Assembly: GCF_949987515.2 (NCBI RefSeq)
Contig: NC_082692.2
Span: 85,445,488 to 85,509,487, forward strand
DNA: 64,000 nt
Reading direction: 5' to 3'
Source of the DNA: Delphinus delphis
Taxonomy: Eukaryota; Chordata; Mammalia; Artiodactyla; Delphinidae
In this document: positions 1-10,259 of the stretch, piece after piece
Position numbering within the stretch: position 1 is the first letter of the stretch
Layout of the letters: each line of letters opens with the position of its first letter
Notes under the pieces: generated by a model
What the model was told of the DNA's origin: nothing
Database searches by the model: none
The model's input: only the letters and a program-made list of their open reading frames with translations
Translations under genes and position numbers: made by a program

Positions 1-380
1 CCCGGGTGAACGGCGAGGTCAGGGTCAAGGAAGGCAACCTCTGGACGTTTTTTAAGGATGAGTAGGAATAGGTCGAGTAACCCAGAAGAGAAAAGGGCTG
101 GGGAGGGGTGGGGTGAGGACTTCAGAAGAAGGAAGAAGGAAAAAACGTGGGAGGGAGTTGAGAGGTTTGGAAATGACACTGGAATATTAAATTTCAGAGG
201 TTCTTTCTGTTGAGCTAAAGAGGTGATTAGAGACGAAAGCATGTAGGACCTTGTAGGATTTTAATATGAAGGCAATAGAACTATAGGCGGGTGGAGCGAG
301 ATGTGAATTTAGGGAGCCATCTCAGGGGGCTGTGTGAAGGATGGATTGACAGGTGGGTAGGGAGCCGGGCTATGGAGGAT
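1..380 (+). repeat. L2 LINE fragment
   Basis: Old, diverged LINE-2 3' region. The recognisable stretch is the block reading taggaccttgtaggatttt followed by an 'all A/G with GGGAGCCAT' block, which is the usual order in L2 3' ends. No open frame survives. It probably continues beyond the left edge. Family call is from pattern memory. Confidence 0.55.
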
Positions 381-514
381 CTACTAACGTATTTATTAAT
401 AAATCCCCTGTTACCTTGATCTCCTCTGCCAATACCCAACAAGAAGAAGAACAGGTATCATTTACCCAGGTCATTGCCTGGGATACAGACAGAGCTAATT
501 GCTTGACATGCACC

Positions 515-650
515 ATCTTTCAAAAACAAAAATCCTCACACCATCCCTGTGAGGTTGTTATTATTATCCCCATTTTACAGATGAACAACCCAAGTTAAAT
601 AACTCGCCTGAGCATCTCACAGCTAGTTAAGTGGCGGAGCCAAGACGCCG
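515..650 (+). repeat. MIR SINE, 3' half
   Basis: Shows the MIR core order: ttattattatccccatttta, then cagatgaacaa, then a degenerate taactcgcctgag block, then cacagctagttaagtggcgg. The 5' tRNA-like half is not recognisable. Confidence 0.75.
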
Positions 651-1008
651 ACTCAGCAGAGACAGCATCCCTGGCCGTGAAGTGTCTGCCCCTCCCTGCT
701 TTTGACTACATCCTCGGGATTGCTAGCATCACTAATCGCTCATTAGCTTGCATTTTAATGGGGGCCTTCTGGTACCTTAAAGTAAAGCAATCACTTTTCC
801 TAATTGATCCAGATGTCTGATGCCTTAATGGCACAATCTAAGGGTATAAAACCAACTTCCTCCTTGTAAATCATTTTGACCTGCTCAGCAAATGCAGAGG
901 CTTCTAGTCACAGACACATGCCTCACTTCTGAACTGAAGGCAGATCACCAGGTGAGGACGGAAGGCCTCACGCTGGTTTCCTGCAACTGCTCGTCACAGG
1001 AGAGGGAG
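651..1008. other. Unassigned stretch with TAAT-rich core
   Basis: No repeat or frame recognised. It holds five TAAT/ATTA cores between about 731 and 830 and a TATAAAA at 845-851. See the matching finding. Confidence 0.4.
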
Positions 1009-1080
1009 TTATTAAAAATGCAGATTCCCTAGGCTCCACCAGGCTCCAGGATCCCTAGCTGTGACGTCTGGAATCCACAC
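1009..1080. repeat. MER5-like hAT fragment
   Basis: The block taaaaatgcagattcccta followed by a GGCTCCACC-like block resembles the middle of MER5-type hAT-Charlie MITEs. Too short for a firm call. Confidence 0.35.
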
Positions 1081-1361
1081 TGTATAAGCTCCCCCTAACC
1101 ATCAGCCTGGAGCAGGCAGCTGGCTCAGTCCCTGCTTCTGCAGGAGGGGGACTCCTGAAATAACTGTTGCTACGTGTCCTTCTGCACAGCACATGAAAGG
1201 GAAAGGGTCCTGTGTGCACAGGTCTGAAGTACGAGATCTCTCGCAGAACTGCAGGTCTTGGCATAAAGCCTTCCTGTCTCCCAAGTCAGCTACTGTTCAT
1301 CAGCTCAAGTAACCAGTGGCGGCCCAGGGAGAAGTGATGGGAGAAAGCAAAGCTGCTGATC
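1081..1361. other. Unassigned unique-looking DNA
   Basis: No repeat, exon or motif recognised. Overlapping 60-69 codon minus-strand frames have no recognisable protein. Confidence 0.4.
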
Positions 1362-1371
1362 AAGAACTAAG

Positions 1372-1574
1372 AGGACGAATAAGCAACAAGGTTCTACTCT
1401 ATAGCACAGAGAACTATATTCAATATCCTACGATAAACCATAATGGAAAAGAATATGAAAAAAAAGAATGTGTATATATACATAACTGAATCACTTTGCT
1501 GTACAGCAGAAATTAACACAGCATTGTAAATCAACTATACTTCAATAAAAAAATATTAGAACTAAAAAAAAAAA
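1372..1574 (+). mobile_element. 5'-truncated L1, 3' UTR only
   Basis: Matches the 3' UTR typical of cetartiodactyl L1s: agcaacaagg, tatagcacagagaactata, taatggaaaagaatatgaaa, ctgaatcactttgctgtaca, then acttcaataaaaa and an A tail. Flanked by a target duplication aagaactaag at 1362-1371 and 1575-1584, so this is one short retrotransposition event. It has no coding capacity. Confidence 0.9.
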
Positions 1575-1589
1575 AAGAACTAAGGATGG

Positions 1590-2999
1590 GGGAAGGTAAC
1601 AGCCAGGTGGGCTTTTAATTGATAGGTGATCCTTTCTCCTTCCACCAAAATGCTCTCTACAGCTCGAGTCCTGCCTCATTTCCTTGCTCAAGTGCCCACA
1701 TGCAAAAATCTGTATCTACGTACATCCCGGGATGCTCTTTACTGGTAAGTGCATGGTGGGGCAGCTGGGTGACCAGTGACGCCTCTGAAGGTTATGCTGT
1801 AGCAGCCTGGTCACTGAAGGATTTGCTTTGAAAACTAGAATAATATAAATCATCTGCCTCAGTGGAAAGTTCTTTCATGTAGAAGCCAACATGGAAATCG
1901 GTGCCTGGAACCAACCCACCAAATACCCAGTCAGATGCCCCAGGTGACTGTCTTTAAGAAAACCAGGTGCTTTGATCCCCAGCCAACTTCTGCAGCTCTA
2001 AGTTTGTGTGGTATTTTGCTGGACAAGCTCTTCATTCAGGATTGGAATTTAGTACAGTGAGGATGAAACAGTTTCTTAAAACTCACTGAGACTGAAGTCC
2101 CAAGAATAAGGGCAGAGGTGCAGCTTTGTCCCAGCGACAGGCAGTAACCTGCGCACACGCACAGGCACTTAGGTGCACTACTGGGTTCAGACGTCCCATC
2201 TTGCCAACCCGCTGCCTTTCCAACTGGCCAGATTCCACAGCTTGCCTCTTTCTGGGAGAGGGCCCAAGGAGTGGTTCATGGATGTTTTTGATCTTAAACC
2301 TGAAAAAGTCAATCAAATGTTCAAAGACTAAAACACGTAATTACAAGTTTGGTCTACGGTAAGACTCAGGAAAGGGATCTGACTCCCTATGATAAGTATT
2401 GGGAGAGATTTCTTTTGAGACTTGAGAGAGGGCATGCTCCCAGCTCGGGTAGAATAATCACGTGTCTTTTTGGTCCTACGGTCGGCCATCCTATCCCCAG
2501 AGGAAAGAAGATACGCACTTGAGTAGACTCTTTGGTTCAGCATCCAACTGATTTTTCTGCCGATCTATTGGTATAGATACCTCTAGGTGCACAAGCCACG
2601 TCCTAGATGTTCTAAAGCAGTTTCCATGGCAATGTCACCTCACTGAGGACCAGGTTCTAATTTACCAGCCCACACTCCAGGCAAGATTTCCTGCCACCAG
2701 GTGGAGACTGACTCAAAATCTATAAACTGGAATATTCTTTGCATAGGCAAGAGGAAGATTATTTGAGTTGGAAAGACCCCTCCAAAGTGAGCTACGCTCG
2801 TGATTTCCAAACCTAACTGATGAGAGACACTAATGGGGCGTTTAGAATATACAGATGCCTGCTAGTGGATGATATTAGGGAGTTATTGTTTTGCTGAGTA
2901 TGACAGTGGTGTTTGAGATGCATAGTGATTTGCTTGAGAATATTCAGGCATAAATAAAAAGAGGGGTTGGTATCTATCAGGCAGGGTCTCCACAGGAAA
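1590..2999. other. Unassigned 1.4 kb
   Basis: Moderate GC with short frames (70-84 codons) on both strands and no recognisable proteins. No tandem repeats seen. Some of it is likely to be unrecognised old transposon. Confidence 0.35.
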
Positions 3000-3001
3000 T
3001 A

Positions 3002-3462
3002 CAGTAAGTCCCGTACATATGAACGAGTTCTGTTCCGACAGCGCGTTCGTAAATCCAATTTGTTCATAAATCCAACAATGTTATTAGCCTAGGCAACCAC
3101 GTAACACAGTTGGCTATGTGGTACTGTACCGTAATAGGTTTACAATACTTTTCACACAAATAATACATAAAAAACAAACACAAAAAATAAAGAAAACATT
3201 TTTAATCTTACACTACAGTATCTTGAAAATTATCGTAGTACAGTACAACAGCTGGCACACAGGGGCTGGCATCGAGTGAACAGTCAAGAAAAGTTTCTGA
3301 TTGGAGGAGGGAGAGGAGGTGGGAGATGGTAGAGCTGAAGGGTCGTCAGCAATAGGAGACAGAGGGCGAGCTGGAATTTCACTCACGCCTGACGCTGATG
3401 GAACGCATGTTCACATCTTTGAAAGTGTGCAACTTGAAGGTTCGTATATAGGGGACTTACTG
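3002..3462. mobile_element. Non-autonomous Tc1/mariner-type MITE
   Basis: About 461 bp with terminal inverted repeats. The left end reads cagtaagtcccgtacatatg. The reverse complement of the right end reads cagtaagtcccctatatacg. Both ends are flanked by TA (3000-3001 and 3463-3464), the standard Tc1/mariner target duplication. The interior is A/T-rich then G/A-rich and encodes no transposase, so it would have needed transposase in trans. A similar element is remembered from cetartiodactyl genomes; the exact family name is not certain. Confidence 0.88.
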
Positions 3463-3619
3463 TAGTGGCACATGCAAGGAAGGTCATTGGGGAGCATTTA
3501 CTGTTGATAAGGATGTGGGCAAGGTCTAGGGAAATCACTAAGGGATGGAGCAAGCAATGATAGGAAAACTTCCTGGCTCGAAGGGGCAAAGGACAGGAAT
3601 GCTTAAGGACCTGTAGACA

Positions 3620-3870
3620 GAGGTGCGGGGTCAGAGAATGCTGGCTGCCATGAGCTGTAACTGGAGGAGAGGAACACAGTCATTGTCAACCTGCCAGGAG
3701 GCAGCCAGGAAAATGCAGAGGCCAATCTTGCTCTCCTCTGACTTTCTTGTCCCTGCTAGAACATACTGGGAGCCAAAGGGCAAGGGAACCCTGTGAACAC
3801 AGCTGTTGAATTCACCCTTTCTGAAGCCTGGAGGGGCGAATGGAGCAGATCTTGCATCCGAGAGAGGAAA
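3620..3870 (-). repeat. LTR-like dispersed repeat
   Basis: The gggagccaaagggcaaggga block and surrounding order resemble the pieces near 13.2, 19.7 and 22.5 kb, in the same orientation. Class is probably ERVL/MaLR; the name is not certain. Confidence 0.35.
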
Positions 3871-3954
3871 CGAGGAAACAAAAACACGAGAAAATGCTGT
3901 AGGTGGTGGGAAGTGGCGGGGGGAGGGTCACTGTCCTCCTCACTCTTGACTATT

Positions 3955-4060
3955 TGGATATTTTCATTACTAAGTTTAAACAACACAGATTCCCAAGCAT
4001 GGCTCCAGATCTATCAAACCAGAGTCCTTAGGGAATGCAGCCCAGGGATCTGTGTTTTTA
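3955..4060. repeat. MER5-like hAT fragment
   Basis: The order acagattcccaagcatggct, accagagtcc and ggatctgtgtttttaaaaaa resembles MER5-type hAT MITEs. Diverged. Confidence 0.4.
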
Positions 4061-4299
4061 AAAAAGATCCCTGTGTTTTTCACCTCTCATGGAATCCACA
4101 GTCCTCATGAAATCTACAATCAGCCTCGAAATCTGCAACTGACTGTTATCTTTCACCTACAACCACTGAGTTGGAGTGAGCTTGTGAGATGACATCTCCT
4201 GGGCTGGCCCCTGGGAGAAGACAGACATTTCTAATTTTTTTTTTAAGGTTGTCACCCTTCAGCTAAGAATGTTATTGCTTGTTGAACTTAAGACCACAG

Positions 4300-4440
4300 A
4301 TTTCAGAATCACAAGGACTTAGGCTGGGCCCTGTGTGTAAATGTTGCCTGAATGACCTTGAACGAGTCACCTACCTCCTCTGAGCTTGTGGTCCTTGGCT
4401 GTAGACTGGGAAATGCCAATATATCCATCCATCATGGTTT
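4300..4440 (+). repeat. MIR SINE
   Basis: Shows MIR order: gaatgaccttgaacgagtca, a ctcctctgagct block, then tgtagactgggaaatg. Degenerate but in correct register. Confidence 0.65.
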
Positions 4441-4813
4441 ACAAGAATGAAAGGAAAAAGCATTTCCAAAGACACTAGATACACTCTCAAGTATTTATAC
4501 ATATAAATTATGATTATTAATAACAATAATGCCATTGGCCTTGTGGAAGTAGATGCTAGTTGTTCGCCATGCCGTTAACTTCATATAATTAATGGATCTG
4601 TCCTGGGTAGCCACAAGCCTTCCTCATTAACCCCTATTGATTTACCATCCATAAAGGTAGGAAAACTCTCTTTGAGCCTATTGATTTTATAGCTTCTATG
4701 ACCCAATGAAATATGGGTTCCATAAGTTCAGTGTGTCCTGCATCTAGTAGATTTCAGCTGCTAAAACAATCTCTAAGTGCAGCCCCCTAGTTAGAGCAAA
4801 TTTTCCTGCAGTG

Positions 4814-5024
4814 GGGCTTCCCTGGTGGCGCAGTGGTTGAGAGTCCGCCTGCCGATGCAGGGGACACGGGTTCGTGCCCCGGTCCAGGAAGATCCCACAT
4901 ACCGCGGAGCAGCTGGGCCCGTGAGCCATGGCCGCTGAGCCTGCGCGTCCGGAGCCTGTGCTCTGCAACGGGAGAGGCCCCAACAGTGAGAGGCCCGCGT
5001 AACGCAAAAAAAAAAAAAAAAAAA
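4814..5024 (+). mobile_element. CHR-type tRNA-derived SINE
   Basis: Near full length: gggcttccctggtggcgcag start, tRNA-like head with a perfect A-box match (tggcgcagtgg) and the variant B box ggttcgtgccc, CpG-rich tRNA-unrelated body, and a 19-base A tail. The target duplication tttcctgcagtg is exact (4802-4813 and 5025-5036). It accounts for the 81-124 codon frames here. Confidence 0.96.
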
Positions 5025-5039
5025 TTTCCTGCAGTGTTC

Positions 5040-5540
5040 TTGCTTGTACACAGGGGCTATATAAAATCCCTTATCTAAAACTCTTGTGCCAGTTGTATGG
5101 TAGGATTTTGAATTTTTTGATGTTAGAAATACTGTATTACATATATACCATCTAATATTTAACACCTGTCATCAAAGCCATTAATATTTCTACATAGAAA
5201 CAGGTAAATATTCACACCAAGTGGGCTAAACAGACCATTAATCACCTCATACCAGATGAGGTCAACTCAGGAAGTTTACGTCAGGTTCAAGTCTGGCCCT
5301 CAAATGAGTTACCAAAAAGAAAAAAAAAAAGTTCAGTTTCCAGAGTTTTCTGGACTTCGGAAAGTCAGATACAGGACTGCAGACCTGAATTTTACTATTT
5401 CACAGGGTGCAGGAGGAGTAGAGTAGGTACCTGCCTACGGTGATAAAACTAGGCATGATCCCAACAGACAGAAGTTCAAGTGCATAAAAAGGAGTTTCCT
5501 CTTTAAGAAACTATGCAATTATGCCTGCTGCGTTCCAGCA
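5040..5540. other. Unassigned stretch
   Basis: AT-rich and without a frame of note. A short A run occurs near 5319-5330. No element recognised. Confidence 0.35.
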
Positions 5541-5544
5541 TGCC

Positions 5545-5574
5545 GATGCCGGAACTGATGATGCCGGAACTGAT
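5545..5574. repeat. Two-copy 15-bp tandem repeat
   Basis: The unit gatgccggaactgat occurs twice, head to tail and without mismatch, at 5545-5559 and 5560-5574. Confidence 0.9.
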
Positions 5575-5649
5575 GTTCGAGACCTCAGCTCGTGTAGTGT
5601 CATCCCCTGACGGAACACGTTTCCATGACCCCCCCAGCAGTCAGCTCCT

Positions 5650-6250
5650 TAGGCCGATACGCAAGGCCTTTGATGATCTGACCCCTGCCCAGCCTTAAGT
5701 GTCATCTCCTGACTTGCCTCCGGGAATAAGCCTTATTGGAATATCCTCCACACTGGACACTTCCAGCTTTTGTCCCAACTCTGCCTGCAATGCCCTTGGC
5801 CTCCCATTTATCCTACTGAAACTATACTTAACCCTCAAGAGTCGTTTCTGCTGTTAACCCTTCCCTGACACCCATACTTGCCTGCACACAGCTGGGTACA
5901 TGGATCTTAAGTTCTAACCCAGGATGAGGCTGCCCTCCTGTAAAACGAGACTCCACCAGCACAATGATGCCACACTTCTGGATCACCAGCGCCTGGCACC
6001 ATGTACAACATACATGCTCAAAACACATGTATTTGATCGGGCAACCCCATTCCCGGCTGAAAACATTTTAGAAGCTCCAGGATGCTAGGATAAAGGCCTA
6101 AATCTTTAACAAGGCCCTACATCATTAGGCCTCTGCCTACCTCTCCTTTTCTAGCTCCCAGAACTTGATCCTCCCATTTGTGGTCCAAATACAATAGCCC
6201 TTGTTTGGTTTATGGGGAGTCCCACATTCCCTCCCCCTTTAACCTGGTTA
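5650..6250 (+). repeat. L2 LINE fragment
   Basis: The order ggcctttgatgatctgaccc, then a gtcatctcctgac block, then aaggccctacatcattaggc and ctctgcctacctctcc is that of degenerate L2 3' ends. No reading frame survives. Confidence 0.6.
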
Positions 6251-6344
6251 ATGCCCCCTAATCCTGCATCTCTCAACGTCAGCATCACTTTCTCATAGAA
6301 TGATGTTTCTTCGCTTCATAGCTCATGTGGAAGAGACAGCTGGC

Positions 6345-6745
6345 TGCTCACCCAATATCCTTTCTGCCTTTTTCCTTGGTTCCAGAATTGTGATTTTATT
6401 TTGGGGTGACAATGACTCCAACTAAAAGCCTGTATTTTCCAGCCTTTCTGGATGTGTGGCCATGTGACTGGGTTCTGATGGAGGATATGTAAACAGAACT
6501 TGGTTGTTTGATACTTCAAGGAAAGCTCTTTAAAGGGTTATGTCCTTTTGTTCTTCATCCTTCCTGGAATGTGAAGCTGATGGCTGGAGCTTCTGCAGCC
6601 AGCTTGGACCATGAGATGCTATAGTGAGGGCTGTAGACCAGACGGACAGAAAGGGGCTGTGTCCCTGATGACTATAGAGAGACTATGCCCGGCACCTCTG
6701 GATTTTATTTATGGGAGAAAAAAACAAACCTGTTAATGTGTTTTA
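6345..6745 (+). repeat. Solo-LTR-like MaLR/ERVL remnant
   Basis: Contains tgtggccatgtgactgggtt and a late ggagcttctgcagccagctt block, and ends with a degenerate 'gttttaaaccactg' tail. The same order occurs at 52.2-52.7 kb. Family name uncertain. Confidence 0.5.
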
Positions 6746-6839
6746 AACCACTGTGAATTTTTTTAAAGGGAAAAATCCTTAGTATCTAACCTTACAGATA
6801 TTTCCCTATGTAAACCTATAATCAGACTTTTATTTCAGG

Positions 6840-6960
6840 AATTATTTGATTGATGTCTTTCCCCCACGTTAGATTATAACAGCCTACAGGGCAGGTGAAA
6901 TGTGGATTTCTACTTCCTGCTATATGGCCAGTGTATAGTAGGTACAGAAAAATGAACTGA
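6840..6960 (+). repeat. L2 3' tail
   Basis: Resembles the L2 tail: cagcctacagggcaggtgaa ... tatggccagtgtatagtagg ... aaatgaactgaa. Confidence 0.5.
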
Positions 6961-7179
6961 ACAATCACCCTCTCATTTTATATCAGTTCTAGAAGCTTGC
7001 CACCCAGGTCCTTCTTTTTAGATCACCAAGCTTAGCAGTATGCACTGTACATATAAATGATGAATCTTAGATATTTCAGCTAAAGAAAAAGATTCCTACA
7101 AATAAAGATTCTTTGGTGGACTCCTCTTGCTTCCCTGGTGTTCAAGAAACCTGCAATGTGTACAGTCCCATTTCTCCAT

Positions 7180-7490
7180 CATCAAGCTCCTCTCTCACCA
7201 TTATCCTCTCATTCTTTATGCTCCAGCCAGGCTGAACCACCTATAATTTCATAAAGATGCCACGCTCTTTCCTGCCTCCTGGTCTGTGTATATGCTGTTC
7301 CTCTACTTGGGACTCATTTTGCTGAGCTAATGTTTACCCATCCATGGGGTCTCTGCTTTGATGTCATCTTCTCCAGGAAGCCTATTAGTTTCCTTTAAAC
7401 TCAGGTCAAGCCCTTCTTCATGGTGCTCCCAAGGTCTTCCCTCACCTCCCATCACAGCATTTACAACCCTGTATTATTTCCTGTATTCCT
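7180..7490 (+). repeat. L2 LINE fragment
   Basis: L2 3'-end order: ctccagccaggctgaaccac, ctctttcctgcctcctggtc, ctctactt(g)ggactc, then cttctccaggaagcct. Diverged. Confidence 0.65.
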
Positions 7491-7496
7491 TATATT

Positions 7497-7955
7497 ATGG
7501 GTTGAATTGTTTCCCCCAAAATATATGTTCAAGTTCTAACCCCTAATACTTGTAAATGGACCTTATTTGGAAATAGGGTCTTTGTAGATACAATCAAGTT
7601 AAGAAGAGGTCAGACGAGACTAGGCTTCTTAATCCAAATATGACTGATGTCTCTTTAAGAAGAGGAGGAGACACAGAGACAGACACACACAAAGAAGAAT
7701 GCCAAGTGAAGACACAGATGCACAGAGGTGAGATGGCCGTGGGACCATGGGGACAGAGACTGGAGTCTCACAGCTGCAAGCCAAGGAGCACGAAGGATTG
7801 CTGGAAACAACCCAAAGCTAACTGAGAGGCTCTTGCGGACACGCTGATTGTGGATCTTTGTCTCCAGAACTGTGAGGGTACACATTTCTGTTCTTTTAAG
7901 CCACCCAGTTTTTGGTACTTTGTTATGGCGGCCCTAGGAGAGACTTAATACAAAA
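7497..7955 (+). repeat. MaLR/MLT1-like solo LTR
   Basis: Near full length: begins gggttgaattgtttccccca, continues ccttatttggaaatagggtc, gatacaatcaagttaag, tctccagaactgtga, and ends ttaagccacccagttttt then ttgttatggcggcccta. A related element lies at 46.1 kb. The order is conserved although bases have drifted. The class follows the remembered consensus. Confidence 0.7.
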
Positions 7956-7979
7956 GGACAATGACCAGACTATTATATT

Positions 7980-8445
7980 CAAGTAGAACTCTAACCCACA
8001 ACCTGAAGCAACCAGTCCAGGAAGCCAACCTACCATCACAGGAACTAAACCAGAAGGTTTGACTGTCAGCTGTAGCAACTAGTCCAGGAAGCTAAAAATA
8101 ACTCGTGTAACAAATGACCCCAAATGACCAGGACCTGATTAATAAGTGGCAGCATCCCTAATTTGTGCCCCTGCTTCCAACTTAGAAAAACAAACCAGAG
8201 AAAGTCAAATACGTACCCTAACCGATCACGTAGGATGCCCTGTTTCTAATGAACCCATCAATAGCTTGCCTATGCCACTAGCCTCCAATCAGGACATGTG
8301 TGAAGGCTTCTCTTTTTTCCACTAGAAAGCTGTCCTTCTCCTCTACACATCTTTGAGTCTCTGCAAGTGATGGGGGCTGACTCCTTTTCTAGATCACACT
8401 CTACTTGTTCCCATTTCAGCAGTCTTCACTAATCTCTACACCTGG
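7980..8445 (+). repeat. ERV LTR-like remnant
   Basis: Contains an internal degenerate duplication (accagtccaggaagcca near 8009 and actagtccaggaagcta near 8078) and a downstream gtgatgggggctgactcct block. Both are typical of old ERV LTRs (U3 duplication, R/U5). No internal ERV region follows, so it is probably a solo LTR. Confidence 0.5.
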
Positions 8446-8545
8446 GAAATGAATACACCCAGCATCTTCCAGTGAAGGCTTATCCTGGCAGTGCTCTGGT
8501 TCCTTCTCTTCCATACCCTTTTCTGACTTCATTTCTGATAGTTTT

Positions 8546-8765
8546 TTTTGTTTGTTTGTTTGGGTTTTTTTTGCGGTACGCGGCCCTCTCACTCTTGTGG
8601 CCTCTCCCGTTGCGGAGCACAGGCTCCGGACGCGCAGGCTCAGCGGCCATGGCTCTCGGGCCCAGCCACTCCGCGGCACGTGGGATCTTCCCGGACCAGG
8701 GCACGAACCCGCGTCCCCTGCATCGGCAGGCGGACCCCCAACCACTGCGCCACCAGGGAAGCCCC
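8546..8765 (-). mobile_element. CHR-type tRNA-derived SINE
   Basis: Minus-strand copy. Its T-rich tail (with interrupting G) comes first, then the body, then the head ending ccaccagggaagcccc. The reverse complement has a perfect A box tggcgcagtgg. The flanks carry tctgatagtttt (8534-8545) and tctggtagtttt (8766-8777), an 11/12 target duplication. Seven overlapping frames here (73-138 codons) are SINE-derived. Confidence 0.95.
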
Positions 8766-8779
8766 TCTGGTAGTTTTAG

Positions 8780-9360
8780 AGAGGTGCATTTATTTTTAAT
8801 ATATTTTCTGACTAAAACATCTCACTTTCGCCGTCGTACACCAGCACCTAGCTTAATGGCTGGTATGCAGCCAGCGCTCAGTGAATAACGTGTTTCATGG
8901 AAATGATGGTTCTCTATGACCTGCCTGGTTCAATGTCACCTGGCTGGAGCCTTGTACTTCACGAGGAACGTGGTTGTACAGAACAAGCATGGCTTCATGG
9001 TTATTTAATGCCCTAATAAAGGGGCTTTCGCACTACATAAGGTGACGGAGTGGATGGTTTAATCACAGCTGGTCAATATTTATGAGGCCAGAGACCCAGC
9101 TGTGCCGTATGACTTATTTACAAGCTGGTGCTGGAACCCATAAGTCTCCTTGTGAGGTCCACCTGTTCTGAGGTACCGTAAGAGCAGGCCGCCAAAGCAA
9201 GCGAGGAAGAACCTGTTCTCATTCCAGTAACTCAAACAATTGATGCCCTCCTGCTGTCTTCCTGGAGAAGGACGCGTTTCCCTTTGAATAAAAAGGTCGG
9301 CCATCAAAACAGAGGAAGAAAAAAAAAAAAAAAAGGAAAAATCAGCCAGGTACCACATTC
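8780..9360. other. Unassigned stretch
   Basis: A short MIR-tail-like piece (ggctggtatgcagccagcgc and following) sits near 8858-8890. A long A run lies at 9318-9334. No gene evidence. Confidence 0.35.
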
Positions 9361-9362
9361 CC

Positions 9363-9575
9363 TAGGGCACTGGTTTTGCATCTTAGCTATGCATCAGAAT
9401 CACCTGGGGGTGCCTGGCAAAATAAAAGGACCTGGAGCCTCACTCACCCCTACCGAGTACAATCCTTGGAAACCGGATTGGCCCTTTGGGCTTTTAACCC
9501 CCCTTAGGGGGTGTTAAAAGGGTGCCTGGAACCAGTCTGCAGGTTAGCAGATTGAGACTGAGAACCTTCGCTCCT
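9363..9575. repeat. MER5-like hAT MITE
   Basis: The piece gcatcagaatcacctggggg and the ending gattgagactgagaaccttc match MER5-type hAT-Charlie MITEs. The centre contains a strong hairpin (9491-9520) not expected in the family. Confidence 0.6.
9491..9520. repeat. 13-bp inverted repeat (hairpin)
   Basis: Left arm cttttaacccccc, loop tta, right arm gggggtgttaaaag. Every left-arm base pairs; one T at 9512 bulges. Confidence 0.85.
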
Positions 9576-9684
9576 AAGGGCCTTGGAATCCTGAGCAAAA
9601 ATGCCACATGCGTGTGTGGACATCCTGACCACTCGTGGGGATTCGGATCTTGAAATGAGGTGTCGCGGGTCTATCTGAGAGGCA

Positions 9685-9860
9685 GCATCGGGTAGTGAAA
9701 GGGTGCAGGCTTCCGTGTCTAAGAGCTGCCCTGCCTGGCCCTGCAGCCTCCCAGCTGTGCGGCTTCAGGTTTGTCACTTACAGTCTCTGAGCCTGTATCC
9801 TTACGGGGAAGATGAAGATAATAAAGATGAAGGTTATCTGGAGGATTAATGAACTCAACA
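9685..9860 (+). repeat. MIR SINE
   Basis: Almost complete: gcatcgggtagtgaaaggg, aagagctgccctgcctggcc, then cagctgtgcggctt, cacttacagtctctgagcct, and a degenerate 'aagatgaagataataa' tail. Confidence 0.7.
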
Positions 9861-9874
9861 GAACAACCACCAAA

Positions 9875-10255
9875 ACACATAGCAAGCTCCTACCTATTCT
9901 GGGCAATTTGATGGAAAGCAGAGATAAAGTGGTGAATAAGAAGACTCAACCCTTGCCCTTGCAGAGGTTAGGTTTAGTCAAAGGGACAGACGTTAAATAA
10001 TTCCACAAATGACTTGGCCATTCCATTTGCCATGAACTCCGCGAAGGAAAAGCATAAAATAACACCACAGGGTGACACTGATGAGTGCGGGTGAGCTAGT
10101 GGAGGGTCTGTGAAGACTTGACTGAGGATATGACATTGAGATCTGAAGATGAAGAGGGAAACCTGGCCAAAAAGGGGGTCAAAGGCTAAAAGGGGCTTCC
10201 CAGGCAGAGGGGGCATAATGTTCAAAAGCCCTAAGGCAGGACTGAACTTGGCACG
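9875..10255 (+). repeat. L2 LINE fragment
   Basis: Recognisable L2 3' blocks in order: gcaagctcctacctattctg, ggtgaataagaagactcaac, ccttgcccttgcagaggtta, gacattgagatctgaagatg, cccaggcagagggggcataa, agccctaaggcagg. Confidence 0.75.
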
Positions 10256-10259
10256 GTCA

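Noticed and set aside
845..851. Promoter from TATAAAA
   Set aside because: No downstream exon or start-site evidence; reported only as a low-interest cluster.
4814..5024. tRNA gene
   Set aside because: The tRNA-like head is part of a SINE; no complete cloverleaf or intact B box.
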